DNA of 64,000 bases from Linnemannia hyalina (taxonomy: Eukaryota; Mortierellomycota; Mortierellomycetes; Mortierellales; Mortierellaceae): assembly GCA_019671135.1 (NCBI GenBank), contig JAHRHY010000018.1:930001-994000 (forward strand), written 5' to 3'. Each line of letters begins with the position of its first letter. Position 1 is the first letter of the stretch. Position numbers and translations under genes: made by a program. Positions 10,195-22,179 of this stretch are shown piece by piece. A model generated the notes under the pieces. That model saw only the letters and a list, made by a program, of their open reading frames with translations, did no database searches and was not told where the DNA came from.

Positions 10195-12662
10195 TCACTT
10201 CTCATCAACACCACGTTCCCCAGCACCGGAGCCCTCAACATCCGTCGTTGTTACAGGCGCAGAATCCACATCACCCTCCTCCTCCTCCTCTCGACCGGCA
10301 GCACCAGCATCATCCCGGCTGCCGCCAATGAGGTACCGCATAATATCCGAAAGACTGACAATGCCCTTGAGCTTGTTCTCACTGTCGACAACAATCAACC
10401 GATGCACCTGCGATTTGCGGATGGTTCCAAAGATCGACGAGAGACTGTCGTTCAGAGTACACGTATGGACGCCCGCAAAGTCCTCAGGTCGTCGGAGCAA
10501 CGCCTCTGCAACACACAAGTCCAGATCCCTATACACTCCTGCCTTTACCAACGTCTATTTTTTTTCGTACATGGCAAAAAGGATTGGCATGTTAGACAGG
10601 GTGAGTCAGATTTACTTCAGCTTTTGCTTCTTTCAAGTGAAGCAAAGGCAACTTACCATCACATCAACGGTCTCGTACACGTTCAACACGACACCTAATT
10701 AATAGGGTCGTATAAAAATTAGTAAAGCCCACCTTGGTAAAACAAAACCCCTCCCTCTTACACCATGTCGGACCAAATTGTGTCCAAAGCGCAAACAATG
10801 CAAAAAAAATCCCCCCCGTTCATACCTTCTTCATCCACAATCGGGACGGAAGAGATTTTCCGCTTGACAAACATATCAATGACCTCGATCACAGGCGTTG
10901 ACAAATCCGCTACCGCCAAATCAGTGTAGATTCCAATCTTGAGCTCTGACAATGGCTGCCGCAGTGTCTTTTCGTCTTGGTACTAATGCCGTTGGACAAT
11001 ATGATCAAATCGATGTCAAAAGGGGGTAAGTGACTGACGAAAGAAGGAAACAAGTCCACATGAAAAAAAAGACAATCCTGAAAAACACAAAGAAAACGAG
11101 AGGTTCTACTTACATTCATGGCGATAAACTTCAAGATTCGATATTGAGTCAACACCGAGACAATCATCTCCTCACCCGTCTCAGAGTCTACATCCACCAA
11201 GGGAAGTCTATGAGCCCTGGACTCGACCAAGAGATGGCAAGCGTCGTACAGAGATTGGAGGGGGTGTAACGAGAACAGCTCTGGTGGTGGAACGCCTATG
11301 ACTTTCTCGACATCTTTTTTTTTTTTTTTTTCAGTCAAAAAGTGAAAAGAAGCACAAGGAATGCGAGTGGGGTCAGTGAGTTGTGGTTTCGGGGTGTTCT
11401 CAGACATTTCAAATACATATCGTACGCATTGTACTTTCTTCCGAAGCCCCACCGCTACCCAGAGCCCAGTTCTTTAGATTGAACCTTTTTCATTTTCATT
11501 TTTCTTTACCACTTGCTCGATCGGCGGGGCGGGGGCACCACCTTTTTCTTCTTGACTTCATGTACAAAGTCTCTCATAAAGCTACATATTCCACCTGTTC
11601 CATTTCAAAAGGAGACTTTTTCACCCGTGCTCACCTCTCAGTTGTGAGATCTGGAAGAGCTCCATTTCCCGACTGGCGACCAAGTAGGACGAATGCGAGT
11701 AATAAAACTGGATCAGGTTGATAAAATCGGTGGCGGTCAACATGCCAGCGAATTTGCGTCTTGTTGAATCCCAAAGTGGCGCCGACACGATCCCTATCGA
11801 TCCGCCAAATGAAAGAGACACAAATAACAAGAAGGGTTAGATTAACGAACTAAAATAACTCAAACGGTATGATTGCTCGAAGAGCAGTACAAAATAAAGT
11901 TGGCATTGGAAAAAGGCAAAGGTAGGTATGTGAGCGATAGGGATAAGCAGGATATAAATTACCGTATTGCATCAGGACAGAGAGGGCCTTCTTGACCAAG
12001 AGGGTGGTATCCATGACAATCTGGCGGTAGCTGACAGGGAGGACATCGTATGCCGAATGTTGTCTCAGGAACGTCTCCATCATTGCCTGGGTCCCCTGAA
12101 GGGTCTCTGTATCCTTCTTCTTGCGCCAGGCCGAGTAGGACGCGACAGGATCAATATTTTCCGTCGCCAACACATCCACTGCTCCTCCTGCTCCTGCTTC
12201 TGCAGTCATCGGGTGGAGGTGAGTTGTTGGGTCGAGCGTGAGATTTTGGGCAAGTGCGGAGGTCAAAGACGAGACAGGTTGCAGAGGCGAGGTTGTCGAA
12301 TGAGAGGCGAGCTCTGATACTGATGGTGGTGGTACAGGTTCGGTAGCAAAGGTGGCATTGCTGATAAAGTCGTTGTTGCTGTTGCTGTTGCTATGGCGAT
12401 GGTTGTGGGAGCTGTCGCCCACTTTGTTTTCAACAGCAGACGAAAAGTCCCTCTGAGTCTCAAGCGTGGAAGGAACTGGCGCCTGTTGGGCAAAGTAATC
12501 TTGAGAGTGGCCGTTACTATTGAGGCCTGGCCCTCCGTCTGACTGAGCGCGCTGCTGTTGCTGAGAGGTTGTAGGAAGGGGAAGTGTGCCCTCTGCAGAG
12601 CTGATGCCGTTTGTGTGGTGCGTGTTCATTGTGGGGTCGTGAATTGGGTCCGAGTTTGTCAT
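10195..12662 (-). CDS. SNF4: AMP-activated protein kinase gamma subunit (Snf4), CBS-domain protein
   Basis: Six exons on the minus strand: 12662-11963, 11793-11635, 11313-11114, 10982-10826, 10694-10657 (a 38-nt microexon) and 10554-10195; 537 residues. Snf4/gamma binds adenine nucleotides through CBS repeats and regulates the Snf1/AMPK kinase under energy stress. Recognisable blocks in order are the joined [100 protein letters not shown] and [20 protein letters not shown]. About 190 N-terminal residues are Ser/Thr/Gln/Asn-rich and unlike yeast Snf4 (322 aa). The start is uncertain: an in-frame ATG at 12824 would add 54 residues. The third exon follows an acceptor preceded by 17 A instead of pyrimidines. 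Confidence 0.92.
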
Positions 12663-12994
12663 GGGGAGAGTGTTGGCCAAGGAGAGTGCTCCTTTGTGTT
12701 GGTTTGAGGTGGTTGATGTCAGTCCCTCGGTAATGAGCTGTTGTTTGAGGCGATGCTTGTTCTTGGGAGTGGTGGTGGTGGTGATGGTGGGAGTAAGAGT
12801 GAGAAAGAGATAGGAGGGAAACAAAAAGTGGTGGCGGATTGCAAAGGAAGGAGAGAAAGAAGCGATGGGCGAAAGCCCAACAGAATATTAAAAAAAGGCC
12901 AAGCGCTTAAAATCAATGTGACTCGGACGATATTTTTTATTTTATTAGTGGGGTCTGGATGCGAAAAAATGATATGCAATGATTGTGGGTTTGT
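12663..12994. other. Intergenic: SNF4 5' leader and 3' flank of the WKF-domain gene
   Basis: About 330 bp between two minus-strand genes. The part next to SNF4 is pyrimidine-rich on the minus strand and may be leader, or coding if the upstream ATG at 12824 is used. Nothing else is seen. Confidence 0.5.
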
Positions 12995-14166
12995 TTATGC
13001 AAGGACGCGAAGGACTGCAAGGGCACGGGATGACTTGACCACAGCTGCCCGCTTGGCCTCGACCTTTGCTGCCTTCGACGCCTCCTCTGCTGCTCTCTCT
13101 TCCTCCGTCAATGGAATCGTCGACGTCTCTTCTGACTCTATGCTGCCATCCTTCATCTCCTGGTCCTCATTCTCCTCTGTCTTCTTGGTCTCTTCCTTCT
13201 CTTCCTTCTCTTTCTCCTCCTCATCCTCGGACTCGGGAGCCTCCACAATCTTTTTGGCATCCGCAATCGCAGACTATCGTAAATATAGGGTTAACAGTTA
13301 GTACTATGCTAAAGTAATAGCCGCTCGTAAGATCATATCTAGCATATCCCGAAAAAGAATCTTACATTTCTAGCAGCACCCTTCAGGTCGTGAATGTACT
13401 CCAAGAAAAGGCTCCAGTGAGAATCGGGCAATTGCTTGTCATCGTACATGTGGTTGATAAGCCAGACCTGACGGAGCTTTTGGAACTTCCATGTTTCCCT
13501 GGCCTTCTTCCACTCCACCAAGTACGCCAGTCCTACAATAGATGAAAGAAAAATGCATTTAGTTCCTGGGTTCGCCATAGTTCAATGCGAATTGAGACAC
13601 ACAACAACAGCGTATTGTCGTAACTAACCTGGGGCTGCTGCGTCCGATTCAGGAAGTTGAGCATCGTCCTGCTTTGGCTTTTTGGAAGCGTCCTTAGTCG
13701 ATTGTTTATCTGCTTTCCGCTTCTTGGTCTTTTTCTTGTCGTCATCACTGCTATCGCTGTCGCTGTCCTCGTCTCCTGATCCGTCATCGCCCTTGACTTT
13801 GTAGGAGGTGTCCTTCAATTGCTCCGCGTTGTCGGCCTCGGACGAGTTCTTCAAGAACTGCTTCCATTTAGGAGTCTTGTTCTGGGCGGTAGGTTTGCGG
13901 GGACCGCTGGCAGCCTTGGTATTTGCCGTAGCAGATTTCGCTAATTCGGTCTCTTTGCGGAGACGTTTGCGCTCCTGCTTGGCGGCAATGTCGGCGTCGG
14001 TCTTGACTCGACGCTCCTTCTTCTTTTTGATGGCAGGGATATCGATCAGAGCGTCTTCTGGTGTTGGTGGGGTGATAGTTGCCGTGGTTGTTGTGGATGT
14101 TGCTGGTTGAGCCTTTTTCTTTTCTGGCTTTGAGACCTTGACGCGCTTGACTGTTGAGTCAGACAT
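12995..14166 (-). CDS. WKF-domain protein, C7orf50-like, basic/acidic nucleolar-type protein
   Basis: Three exons on the minus strand: 14166-13629, 13532-13366 and 13273-12995; 327 residues. The central block formed by exon 2, with LVEWKKARETWKFQKLRQVW and then a segment containing HMYDDKQLPDSHW, is the WKF domain also found in human C7orf50. The flanks are low complexity: an N-terminal half full of Lys and Arg with nuclear-localisation-like KKKKERRVK and KKTKKRKADK and a Ser/Asp run, and a C-terminal Glu/Lys-rich tail. Such proteins are usually nuclear or nucleolar, and a link to ribosome biogenesis is suspected but not proven. It is divergent from SLA1 across about 1 kb. Confidence 0.85.
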
Positions 14167-15184
14167 GGTGTTGATTTGTTTTTGGGTGAGGAGTGAGTTG
14201 GGTATGCAATGAATGAACAGACGACCTGGATGGACAACCGGTGCAAGGGAAGGAGAAAAAAAAAAAAAAAAAAAGTGTTGTTGCAAACATTGGAGGTGGC
14301 GCCTCGTCCCTTTAATTTGGCAGTCACTCGTGCGCCTTAGGAGTGGACTCGACGACACAAAGGACCGGGAAGTGGATTCTTCTCACCCTGAAGACTTTGT
14401 CCATAATTATCATTGCTGCTCCAAGTTCAAGTGGCGCTCGATTAGCTTGCCTGGTGGGAGGTTAGAAGGCAATTGGGTCTTGTCGCCATTGAGACATTAG
14501 GTGTAGAACAACATGCAACAAGCAACCTGCTAGGGCGTATCTATATCTATTCTGCGAAGGGTGTGAAAAGTCGAAGAAGGGGAACCAATTGGGAGCATTC
14601 CACACGCAGCCTGTGTAATGAGAAAGAAGAGAAAGAAGAGAAAGGAGAGAAGGAAGAGGGGTGTAGACAGCCCTAGCAGACTTAGTTGTGTTCCCACCCT
14701 TTCTGTTCTGCTCCAGTTTGCCATTAACGATTGATTGCTATTTAACAGTCAGGTCGTCATAGGTCGCTGCTGTGTCTGTTATCTCCTATGGTGTGTACTG
14801 TACTGTCAGTGCCTTTTTGTTCTCGCCCTCTCCCTCCATCTCCTTCACTTCCCTTTTCGCTTTTCTCTTTTCCCTTTACCTTTCCTCTTTTCCTCCATTC
14901 ATCCCATCCCCGCATATTATTATAATCACGTCCGCTTGTCTTCCCCCCCTTCTCTCTCCTTCACTCCATCCTTTCTCTCTCCCACCGACACTATAAAAAG
15001 AAAAAAAAGAAAAAAAGACCACGAACGAACGAACCAACCAACCAACCAACCATCTTTCATCTCCCTCTTCTTTTCTCTTCTCTTCTCTCTCACTCCTCCC
15101 CTCCTAGTCACTCTCTCCTCTACCCTTCCCCTCCACCCCCCCTTTAAACCCTTACTCTCAGCACAGCACAAACACAACTGAACC
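14167..15184. promoter_or_regulatory. Divergent promoter region between the WKF gene and SLA1
   Basis: A shared upstream region of 1,018 bp. A run of 18 or so A lies near 14255-14273 in the WKF-gene leader. From about 14820 to 15170 the plus strand is strongly C/T-rich (SLA1 leader) with a short AACC repeat near 15028-15050. No gene is seen. Confidence 0.5.
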
Positions 15185-18100
15185 ATGCCTTTCCTCAAGA
15201 TCTGCCTGGCCCTCTACGACTACGAAGCAAACACCGAGGAGGAGCTGACCATCAAGGAAAACGACATCCTCTACATCCTCGAGGACAACGACCCCGAGTG
15301 GTGGAAGGCCAAACTCAAGACTGCCGACCCCAGCGAAAACCTCATCGGCCTTATACCCTGCAACTATGTCGAGCCTGTAAGCAGCACAACTCCCCAAGCA
15401 CACTTTTTACCTTATCATCAAAGAGGAAGGGAGCACAGATAACTGTTGTCGTCGTCGTCTGACCAAGGGGGAAGATGTCCTCTGCGTGTTCCTCACTCAT
15501 CACCTGAGCAAACCAACTGTCAGTCTGCAACCAACAACCAACAACAACAACTACAGACACAGCTCCCTAACCGTCCTTGTCATCAACTTCACATCTCCTA
15601 TTCTTCTAAATTAGCATCCCGAGAGCGGCGCTGTGGTCGGTTTATACAAGTACGATGCAACAACGGAGGAGGAGCTCTCATTCGAAGAGGGCGACACGCT
15701 GACATTGTATGAGCAGGATGACCCAGACTGGTTCCTGGTCGGAAACGGCACCCATGTTGGCTTTGTGCCTGGAAACTATATTGAGGTAATAACAGATACG
15801 GAACCTTTCTTTATCCAGACTCAATTCAGCTATGTTCGAATCCGCCTTCTCTTATTAACTCGCTCTACTTTGCTTTGCGTTGCTTCAATCACTCGTATCG
15901 TACTGGGGTCACTAGGCTCCTGCAGGACAGGCCGAACATGCACAGACAGAGCAACCACAAGAGCAATACGAGGAAGAATACGCAGCTGAGCAGGATCACC
16001 AGCACTATGAACAGGAACTAGCAGAGCCAGTAGAGGCCGTCCCACGATCCAACGGTAGCACCTCCTCAGCAGCTGCAGCAGTCCCTCCTGAGAAGGACGA
16101 CCTCAAGTTTTGGTCTGTCAATGTAAGTCGACAAACTCCCCAACTCTTTTTTCAACTGTCTTCATATCATCCCCGAAAGAATTAGCCGTGAAGAAAAATA
16201 CGCGCAGTAGTCGGCTGTTTCGTATTATTGTTTTCCCTTTTACTTGTCCCACGTATTCTAACCAACGGTGTATGATTCCTTCTGCGGGCTGGCTTGTTCC
16301 GATGATTAGGAGGTCGACAAGAAGAAGAAGAAAAAGAAGGGCAGTCTTGGTGTTGGCAACCTGACCATTTTCTTTGGAAGCGAGGAGGACAAGGTAAATA
16401 CTTCTGTGGCACGCATCCACCCACTCGCCACAGCCCACCAACTCTCGTTTTGTTCTGATAACGTCCGTGATCTCACTACTTGCAAAGTAGTAATAGTTCG
16501 CACAGAGGAAAGGAAGGAAAGAAAACTAACTAGATGACATTCCCATCTTACAATCCTTTGCTAATAGTCTCCTGTGCGTCAGTGGTCGATCAAGGATGTG
16601 GACAAGGTCAGTCAAGAAAAGAAGCATGTCTATCTGGATCTTGGTGGCGCAACCCCTGCCTCGTTCGACTTCCAGGCTGCTTCCAAGCAGGATGCCGAGG
16701 CCATCTTCAACAAGATTCAGGAATCCAAGCAAAAGTCACGCATCTCTCACCCAACAGCAGCCGTCCCCACTCCACCCTCAATTCGCGACTCTGTTGTCTC
16801 CACATCCACCTATCAAACAGCTCAAGGATCCCCCACCGTTTCGGCTGCCAGTGCAACATACCCATCAGAGCCTGCCTACGAGGAAGAACAATACGAGGAA
16901 GAACAAGAACAACAACAGCAACAGTACGTTGAGCCTGAACCTGTCTGCGAGGGCAAGTGGGCTATCGCTCTCTATGACTTCAACGCCGAGGCAGAGGAGG
17001 AACTCAACATCCGCGAGAACGACGAGCTCTGGGTGTCAGACTATGTCAGCAGCGATGAATGGTGGAAGTGCCAACTTGGAGACCAAGTCGGTATTGTTCC
17101 TGCTTCCTACATCAGGGTACGTCCTTTTCGTTGTGGTGCATTATGTTTATGTCCTATGTCGAATGGACAGGTCGCTAACCAAGACTCCTATATTCCTGGA
17201 TACTGGCCTTTCAATAGTTTGCTGATGAACCTGTTCCAGAGGAGCCCCAGGTCGAGGAGGAGCATGTTCAAGTCGAGGAGGCCGCACCCGTCCAGTCACG
17301 CGCTGTTCCTGCCCGTAAGCATACCATAAGAGTGATGACTCTACATGGCAATGGAGATGATCATACATTGTACCCTCTGACATTTGTGTGTCTCCTTTCT
17401 TTTTTGCTCTAAATATTCCCCTCAGTTCCAGTGACAGCTCCCATTCCAAAAGCTGTCGATACCCCCAAGGCTGCGTCCACATCTTCTACCCCTGCCGCTC
17501 CTCCTTCAGAGCCAGCTATCAGGAGTAAGTTATCTAGCATATGTGTTTTGGTGTGGTTACATTGTCTGGGTAACCGAAAACTAACAAAAAAATACTGCCC
17601 GTTACCTATCATATCATAGAACCTCAAAACACTAGGATGTGGACAGATAGGTCAGGAAAGTACAAGGTCGAGGCAGAATACTTGGGCTTCCACGACGGAA
17701 AGATTAGTCTCCATAAGCTGAACGGCGTCAAGATTGCTGTCCCAGTGCGCGAAATGTCTCAGGAGGATATCAACTTTGTCGAAAAGATGACAGGAATGAA
17801 GATCGGAGCTGCAGGTTTCGACTGGTACGATTTCTTTATCAAGGCTGGCATTGCAACAGAGGATGCTCTTCGATACTCGACAGTCTTCCGCACGGAAAAG
17901 ATGGATTCCAGCATTTTGCCAGAGCTGAGCAGAGACATTCTCAAGGGACTCAACGTTAAGGAGGGAGATATTATCCGCATTCGCAAGGCGATCGACAAGA
18001 CCGGATCTGGTACTTCCTCGCCCGACTCTAACAGCACACCAAAGCCCAAAAAGTCTGTCAGCTTCGCCAGCGGCAATGTTGACGTCATGAACGACCGCGA

Positions 18101-19651
18101 GATGGCTATGAAGATGCAGGCAGATGAGGTTTCGAGTGCTCGCACTTCTGGCGCATCGCTGGCCGAACAGCGTCGTCAGCAAGAGTTGGCCGACGAGCAG
18201 TTTGCACGCGAGTTGCAAGAACGCGAGAACACCACCAACCGAACACCTGTCTTTGGTGCCAAGAATACCCCTCAGCGCAAGAGTAAGTTTCACGCCCAAT
18301 CGTCTCGCTCACAATTGTGCTCAACAAAGAATTATCCATCTCGGAGTTTGGTATTTATTTTTGATTTATTTTTTTACTTTTTATATAGACACCAGACCCA
18401 AGGCTAGTACCTCTGCGCCCAAGACGATCGATGCCTCAGAGTTCACCAAGATTGGTACAGCTCTCACCAACACACCCAAGTCTTCATCGTCATCCTCTTC
18501 TGCCAGGAAGCAAAACGCATCGGCTGCCCCCAAGCCAACCCCATCAGCTGCCGACCTTGCCTTTGATGACGATGCCTGGGAGGTCCGTGACCCCAAACTC
18601 ATTGGCTTTGACTATGACAACTGGAAGGTTCAGAACCGCGACAATGAGGATGAATGGATCGCCAAGTTTGCTTCAACAACTGCACCTCAGGTGTTGGAGC
18701 CTGAGGACGACGAGGCGCTCAAGAAGACCAACTCGCCCAAACCCAAGGAGTCAACCTCATCAGCAGAGTCCTCCTCTCCCGCAGGACGTCCTCGACCCGG
18801 TGCTCCTGGACGGACTGACAGCAGCAACTCTCTCGGCGCTCTGGGTCTTGCTGCCGCCATCACACCATCGTCTCCCTCTCCCACTTCCGCTCCCGTTGCA
18901 AAGCCGTCGACTCCTGTTCCTGGATCTCTGGAGGCTATTGCTTTGACTCAGGCAGAGGAGACCGAGAGAGTCAAGCAGCAAATGCAAAAGATCAAGGAGA
19001 AGCAGGCATCTGATGGACTCAAGAAGGAGATTGAACAAATGAAGTTTCAACAGCAAATGTTGCAGCAGGCTGTTGTCCAGCAGGCAACACAGAACCAACA
19101 GTTGGTGCAGACGATCCGTCGTATGGCACCTCCTCCACCTGTCTCTTCCGGCAGGTTGCCTGCTCCTTTAGTCCCTGTCAACCCCACTGGACCCCTTCGC
19201 TTCATTCCAACTCACCCTACAGGGCAGCAGAGCGCACCCCCACCTCCACCTCCCTTCAGCACCGCCAGTATGGGTCTTCCTACCATGCAGCAGCAGATGA
19301 TGACCGGTGTGAACCCTCAAATGACCGGTGTTGCCAGTCAGCCTACAGGCAGAGCCAACTGGGCCAACTCCAGTAAGTTGCTTTGAATCCTAACATTACG
19401 CTGCTGTTTGTGTAAAGGTAGGTTTGAGTATTAACTGTTTTATTTTTATATCTGTTGTACTAGCTCCCGCCAACCCATTCGGTATTGGAGCCATCGCTAT
19501 CAACCCAACTGGAGTCCCTGCTAGAGCTCCTCAGGGTATCATGGCTGCTCGATCTGCCCCTGCTGTCCCTGCGCCCTTCGTTAACCGTGCTATGAGCCAA
19601 GGACCTCCACCACCCCCTCCACCAATGCAGATGAGCATGGCCACGGGCTTC

Positions 19652-19682
<31 letters not shown>

Positions 19683-21007
19683 TGAACTCGTTGAACAACA
19701 TGAGGACCGGTATGAACGCTCAGATGACCGGCATGAATACCCAGATGACGGGTATGAATGCCCAGATGACCGGCATGAACAACGTCAACAACATGTCGCC
19801 CATGAACCGTGTCGCCCAGCCTATGCAATCTGCCTCGTTCCAAACCCCTGCCATGACCGGCATGAACACCAGCAGTGGACCCAGCCTGAACGCGTTGAGC
19901 ACTATGAGCAGCATGAATGCTATGAACAACAACAGCAGCTCACAGTTCCAGACGCCAATGATGACGGGAATGAACAACAACAACAACATGGGCGGACTCA
20001 ACAACAACATGACTGGTATGAACAACAACAGCATGGCTGGTATGAACAGTTTGAACAGCAACATGACCGGCATGAACAACAACAACACCATGGCTGGTAT
20101 GAACAGTTTGAACAGCAACATGACCGGTATGAACAACAACAACACCATGACTGGTATGAACAGTTTGAACAGCAACATGACCGGTATGAACAACAACTCT
20201 GGTCTCGGCAGCGGATTGAACAACAATAACAACAGTCTGAGTGGATTGGGATCGTTTAACAGGTCACCGTCGTTGTCGAACACTTTCAGCTCATCTCCCA
20301 TGGGCCAGTCTCGGGTCCTTCAGACACCGTCGTCGTCGTCGAGCTTTGGTGGAAGCGGTCTCGGAAGCAGTTTTGGTCAGATGAACAACAACAGTCTGAG
20401 CTCACCGTCCAACAACAACAGCAACAGCATGACACCACTCCAGGCCCAACCAACAGGACACCTACCAATGGCGTCGTCGTACATGCGCCCACCCACCAGC
20501 TCCGGATTGAGCAACAACTTTGGCAACAACGCTGGCGGTATGGGAGGCATGGGAGGCATGAACAGCCAGATGACCGGTATGGGATCGTCCATGGGAGGCA
20601 TGAACAACCAGATGACCGGTTTGGGATCGTCCATGGGAGGCATGAACAACCAGATGACCGGTATGGGAGGCATGAACGGCATGAACAACAACAACATGTC
20701 TGGTATGAACAGCAATATGACCGGTATGGGAGGCATGGGCGGTATGGGAGGTATGGGAGGCATGAACGGCCTTACGCCCCAGATGACCGGCATGAACAAC
20801 AACATGGGCAACAACAACAACATGGGCAACAACAACATGGGCGGTATGAACGGCATGAACGGAGGTATGAACGGAGGCATGGGCGGCATGAACGGAGGCA
20901 TGAACGGCATGGGTATGGGAGGCGTCAACCCACAGATGACTGGCATGGGCAACGTGGGCAACATGAACAACATGAACAACAATGGCCAGTTCCAGCGCAA
21001 CTTTTAA
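15185..21007 (+). CDS. SLA1: Endocytic adaptor Sla1: three SH3 domains, SHD1, SAM-like SHD2, Q/M-x-T-G repeat tail
   Basis: Ten exons: 15185-15376, 15615-15785, 15916-16122, 16310-16393, 16568-17116, 17218-17314, 17426-17524, 17620-18282, 18389-19372 and 19464-21007; 1529 residues. Sla1 links clathrin, cargo and the actin machinery at endocytic patches. In order: SH3 1 (about 5-64, ALYDYEANTEEELTIKENDI), SH3 2 (70-121), a Lys-rich linker, SH3 3 (about 346-401, ALYDFNAEAEEELNIREND), SHD1 (about 470-530, TRMWTDRSGKYKVEAEYLGF), a SAM-like segment (545-610), a Pro-rich and coiled Gln region, and a 600-residue Asn/Met/Gly tail with dozens of MTGM copies. Many fit the L/M-x-x-Q-x-T-G site known as an Ark1/Prk1 kinase target in yeast. 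The domain order is that of yeast Sla1. Confidence 0.95.
20033..20203 (+). repeat. 57-bp minisatellite, three copies, inside SLA1
   Basis: Three tandem units start at 20033, 20090 and 20147. Each codes for MAGMNSLNSNMTGMNNNNT with minor changes and keeps the reading frame. The surrounding last exon has other shorter repeats, for example a 42-bp unit coding GSSMGGMNNQMTG-like peptides near 20580-20665. Confidence 0.9.
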
Positions 21008-21177
21008 AACCGCCAACAGATACGACACAACCACGACTTTTTTTTTTTTATCTACGACCACAACATCAACAACAACAGCAACAACAAACAACATTCCGCA
21101 CGATCACCCACGAACCCTTCCTTTTCTATATTTTCCTGTTCTTTCATTTATTAAAATATTTGATACACATTTTTTGA

Positions 21178-21227
21178 CAGACGCGTTCAACGACGAACAC
21201 ACGCCTTAACCACTCGGCCAAATTGAC
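21178..21227 (-). other. tRNA-Ser-like 5' half in the left arm of the foldback element
   Basis: Read on the minus strand from 21227, the arm begins GTCAATT and continues TGGCCGAGTGGTTAAGGCG, the spacing and D-arm/A-box sequence of eukaryotic tRNA-Ser. The similarity stops before a proper anticodon stem, and there is no T-arm or GGTTCGA-type B box, so this is not a working tRNA gene. Confidence 0.65.
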
Positions 21228-21492
21228 AAGTAGTCTCACGGCCATGGGTCGTAAAACCAAAAAGGAAGGTGAACTAGCGCCATGCAAATGGCATTTTCAC
21301 TGGAAATGGCACGTGATACAATCAAAGGATCAACTCAACCCAGGCGTACCATGTCCGTGCAGAACCCTTAAGAACCTTCCTTTTTGGTTTTACGACCCGC
21401 TCCGCCAACAACTCCAGATTTTGACCCAGACACTCTCACTGCGTGGGGTGTTCGTTGCGCGAAGAATCAGATTCCAACAAGGGGGCCTACTT

Positions 21493-21541
21493 GTCGATTT
21501 GACCGAGTGGTTAAGGCGTGTGTTCGTCGTTGAACGCGTCT
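21493..21541 (+). other. tRNA-Ser-like 5' half in the right arm of the foldback element
   Basis: Mirror copy of the left arm on the plus strand: GTCGATT then TGACCGAGTGGTTAAGGCG. It carries one change in the A-box-like segment (GACC for GGCC) and one in the leading seven bases. It also lacks the 3' half of a tRNA. Confidence 0.6.
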
Positions 21542-22044
21542 GTCAAAAAATGTACACACGCATGCCTGGAAGAAGTACAAGGCGAACTATTTTAGTGCGC
21601 AATTTCAGTGTATGGGCGAGTTGCGCCATTAATTTAGTTGAAGGATCGAGGAGGCATAATTGTACACCAATGTACTGTACATGTACGGTTGGCGGTGTAG
21701 AAGTGAAGTATGTGCGCCGTACGAGTTTCATGGTTCAATGAGGTCAGAGTTAAACAGAGAGTGGTAATCAGACAAAGGGTCGACAGAGAACGACGAGAGA
21801 GAGGCCCAACCGTCCCCTTCCTGTCGACCCATCGCCCGGAATTTCCCACTCTTCTTGTCTTTCTTTTTGTCACACGCTGCCTTCTCCTTTCTCTTCCTTA
21901 CTTTCCTTTCCCTTTCCCTTTCCCCTTCACTTTACACTCGCACCGAACAGCCCTATCTTTTTTTTTTTTTTTTTTTGCCGCCCTTTTCTCTCTTCAACTA
22001 TCACTTCTAAGACACAACGGACAAACTTCTCCCGCCTTCCCACC

Positions 22045-22091
<47 letters not shown>

Positions 22092-22179
22092 TTCTCTCCT
22101 TCTCTCTTTCTTTCTTTTCCTTTATTCCACACCTTTCCTTTATACATTCTCGTTCTATCCATACATATACACAACTGCA

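Larger units (their letters stand above)
21168..21552. mobile_element. 385-bp foldback/MITE-like element with 66-bp inverted ends, possible 4-bp target duplication
   Basis: The outer arms 21168-21233 and 21487-21552 are inverted copies that differ at 2 of 66 positions. They are flanked by TACA on both sides (21164-21167 and 21553-21556), which looks like a target-site duplication. A second, perfect 25-bp inverted repeat lies inside (21246-21270 and 21374-21398). There is no open frame that could be a transposase, so any movement would depend on other genes. Both arms carry a tRNA-like 5' half (separate entries). It sits 161 bp after the SLA1 stop and about 630 bp before the epsin start. The class is not known to me. 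Confidence 0.75.
21008..22179. other. Intergenic between SLA1 and the epsin gene, with CT microsatellite
   Basis: Apart from the foldback element, it holds an epsin leader that is strongly C/T-rich, with a run of 16 or so T near 21958-21976 and a (TC)n tract of about 17 repeats around 22049-22083. No other gene is supported. Confidence 0.6.

Noticed and set aside
19700..20960. Repeat array resembling a CRISPR
   Set aside because: The repeats are in-frame coding units of a eukaryotic SLA1 protein with no unique spacers of even length.
19460..21094. Long open frames antisense to the SLA1 tail, coding Pro/Met/Leu- or His/Val-rich peptides
   Set aside because: They are shadows of the AAC/ATG repeat code on the other strand. 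The sense frame has domain continuity through ten exons; the antisense frames have no family resemblance.
21178..21541. Functional tRNA-Ser genes in the inverted arms
   Set aside because: Only the 5' half matches; there is no proper anticodon stem-loop, T arm, B box or acceptor 3' strand.
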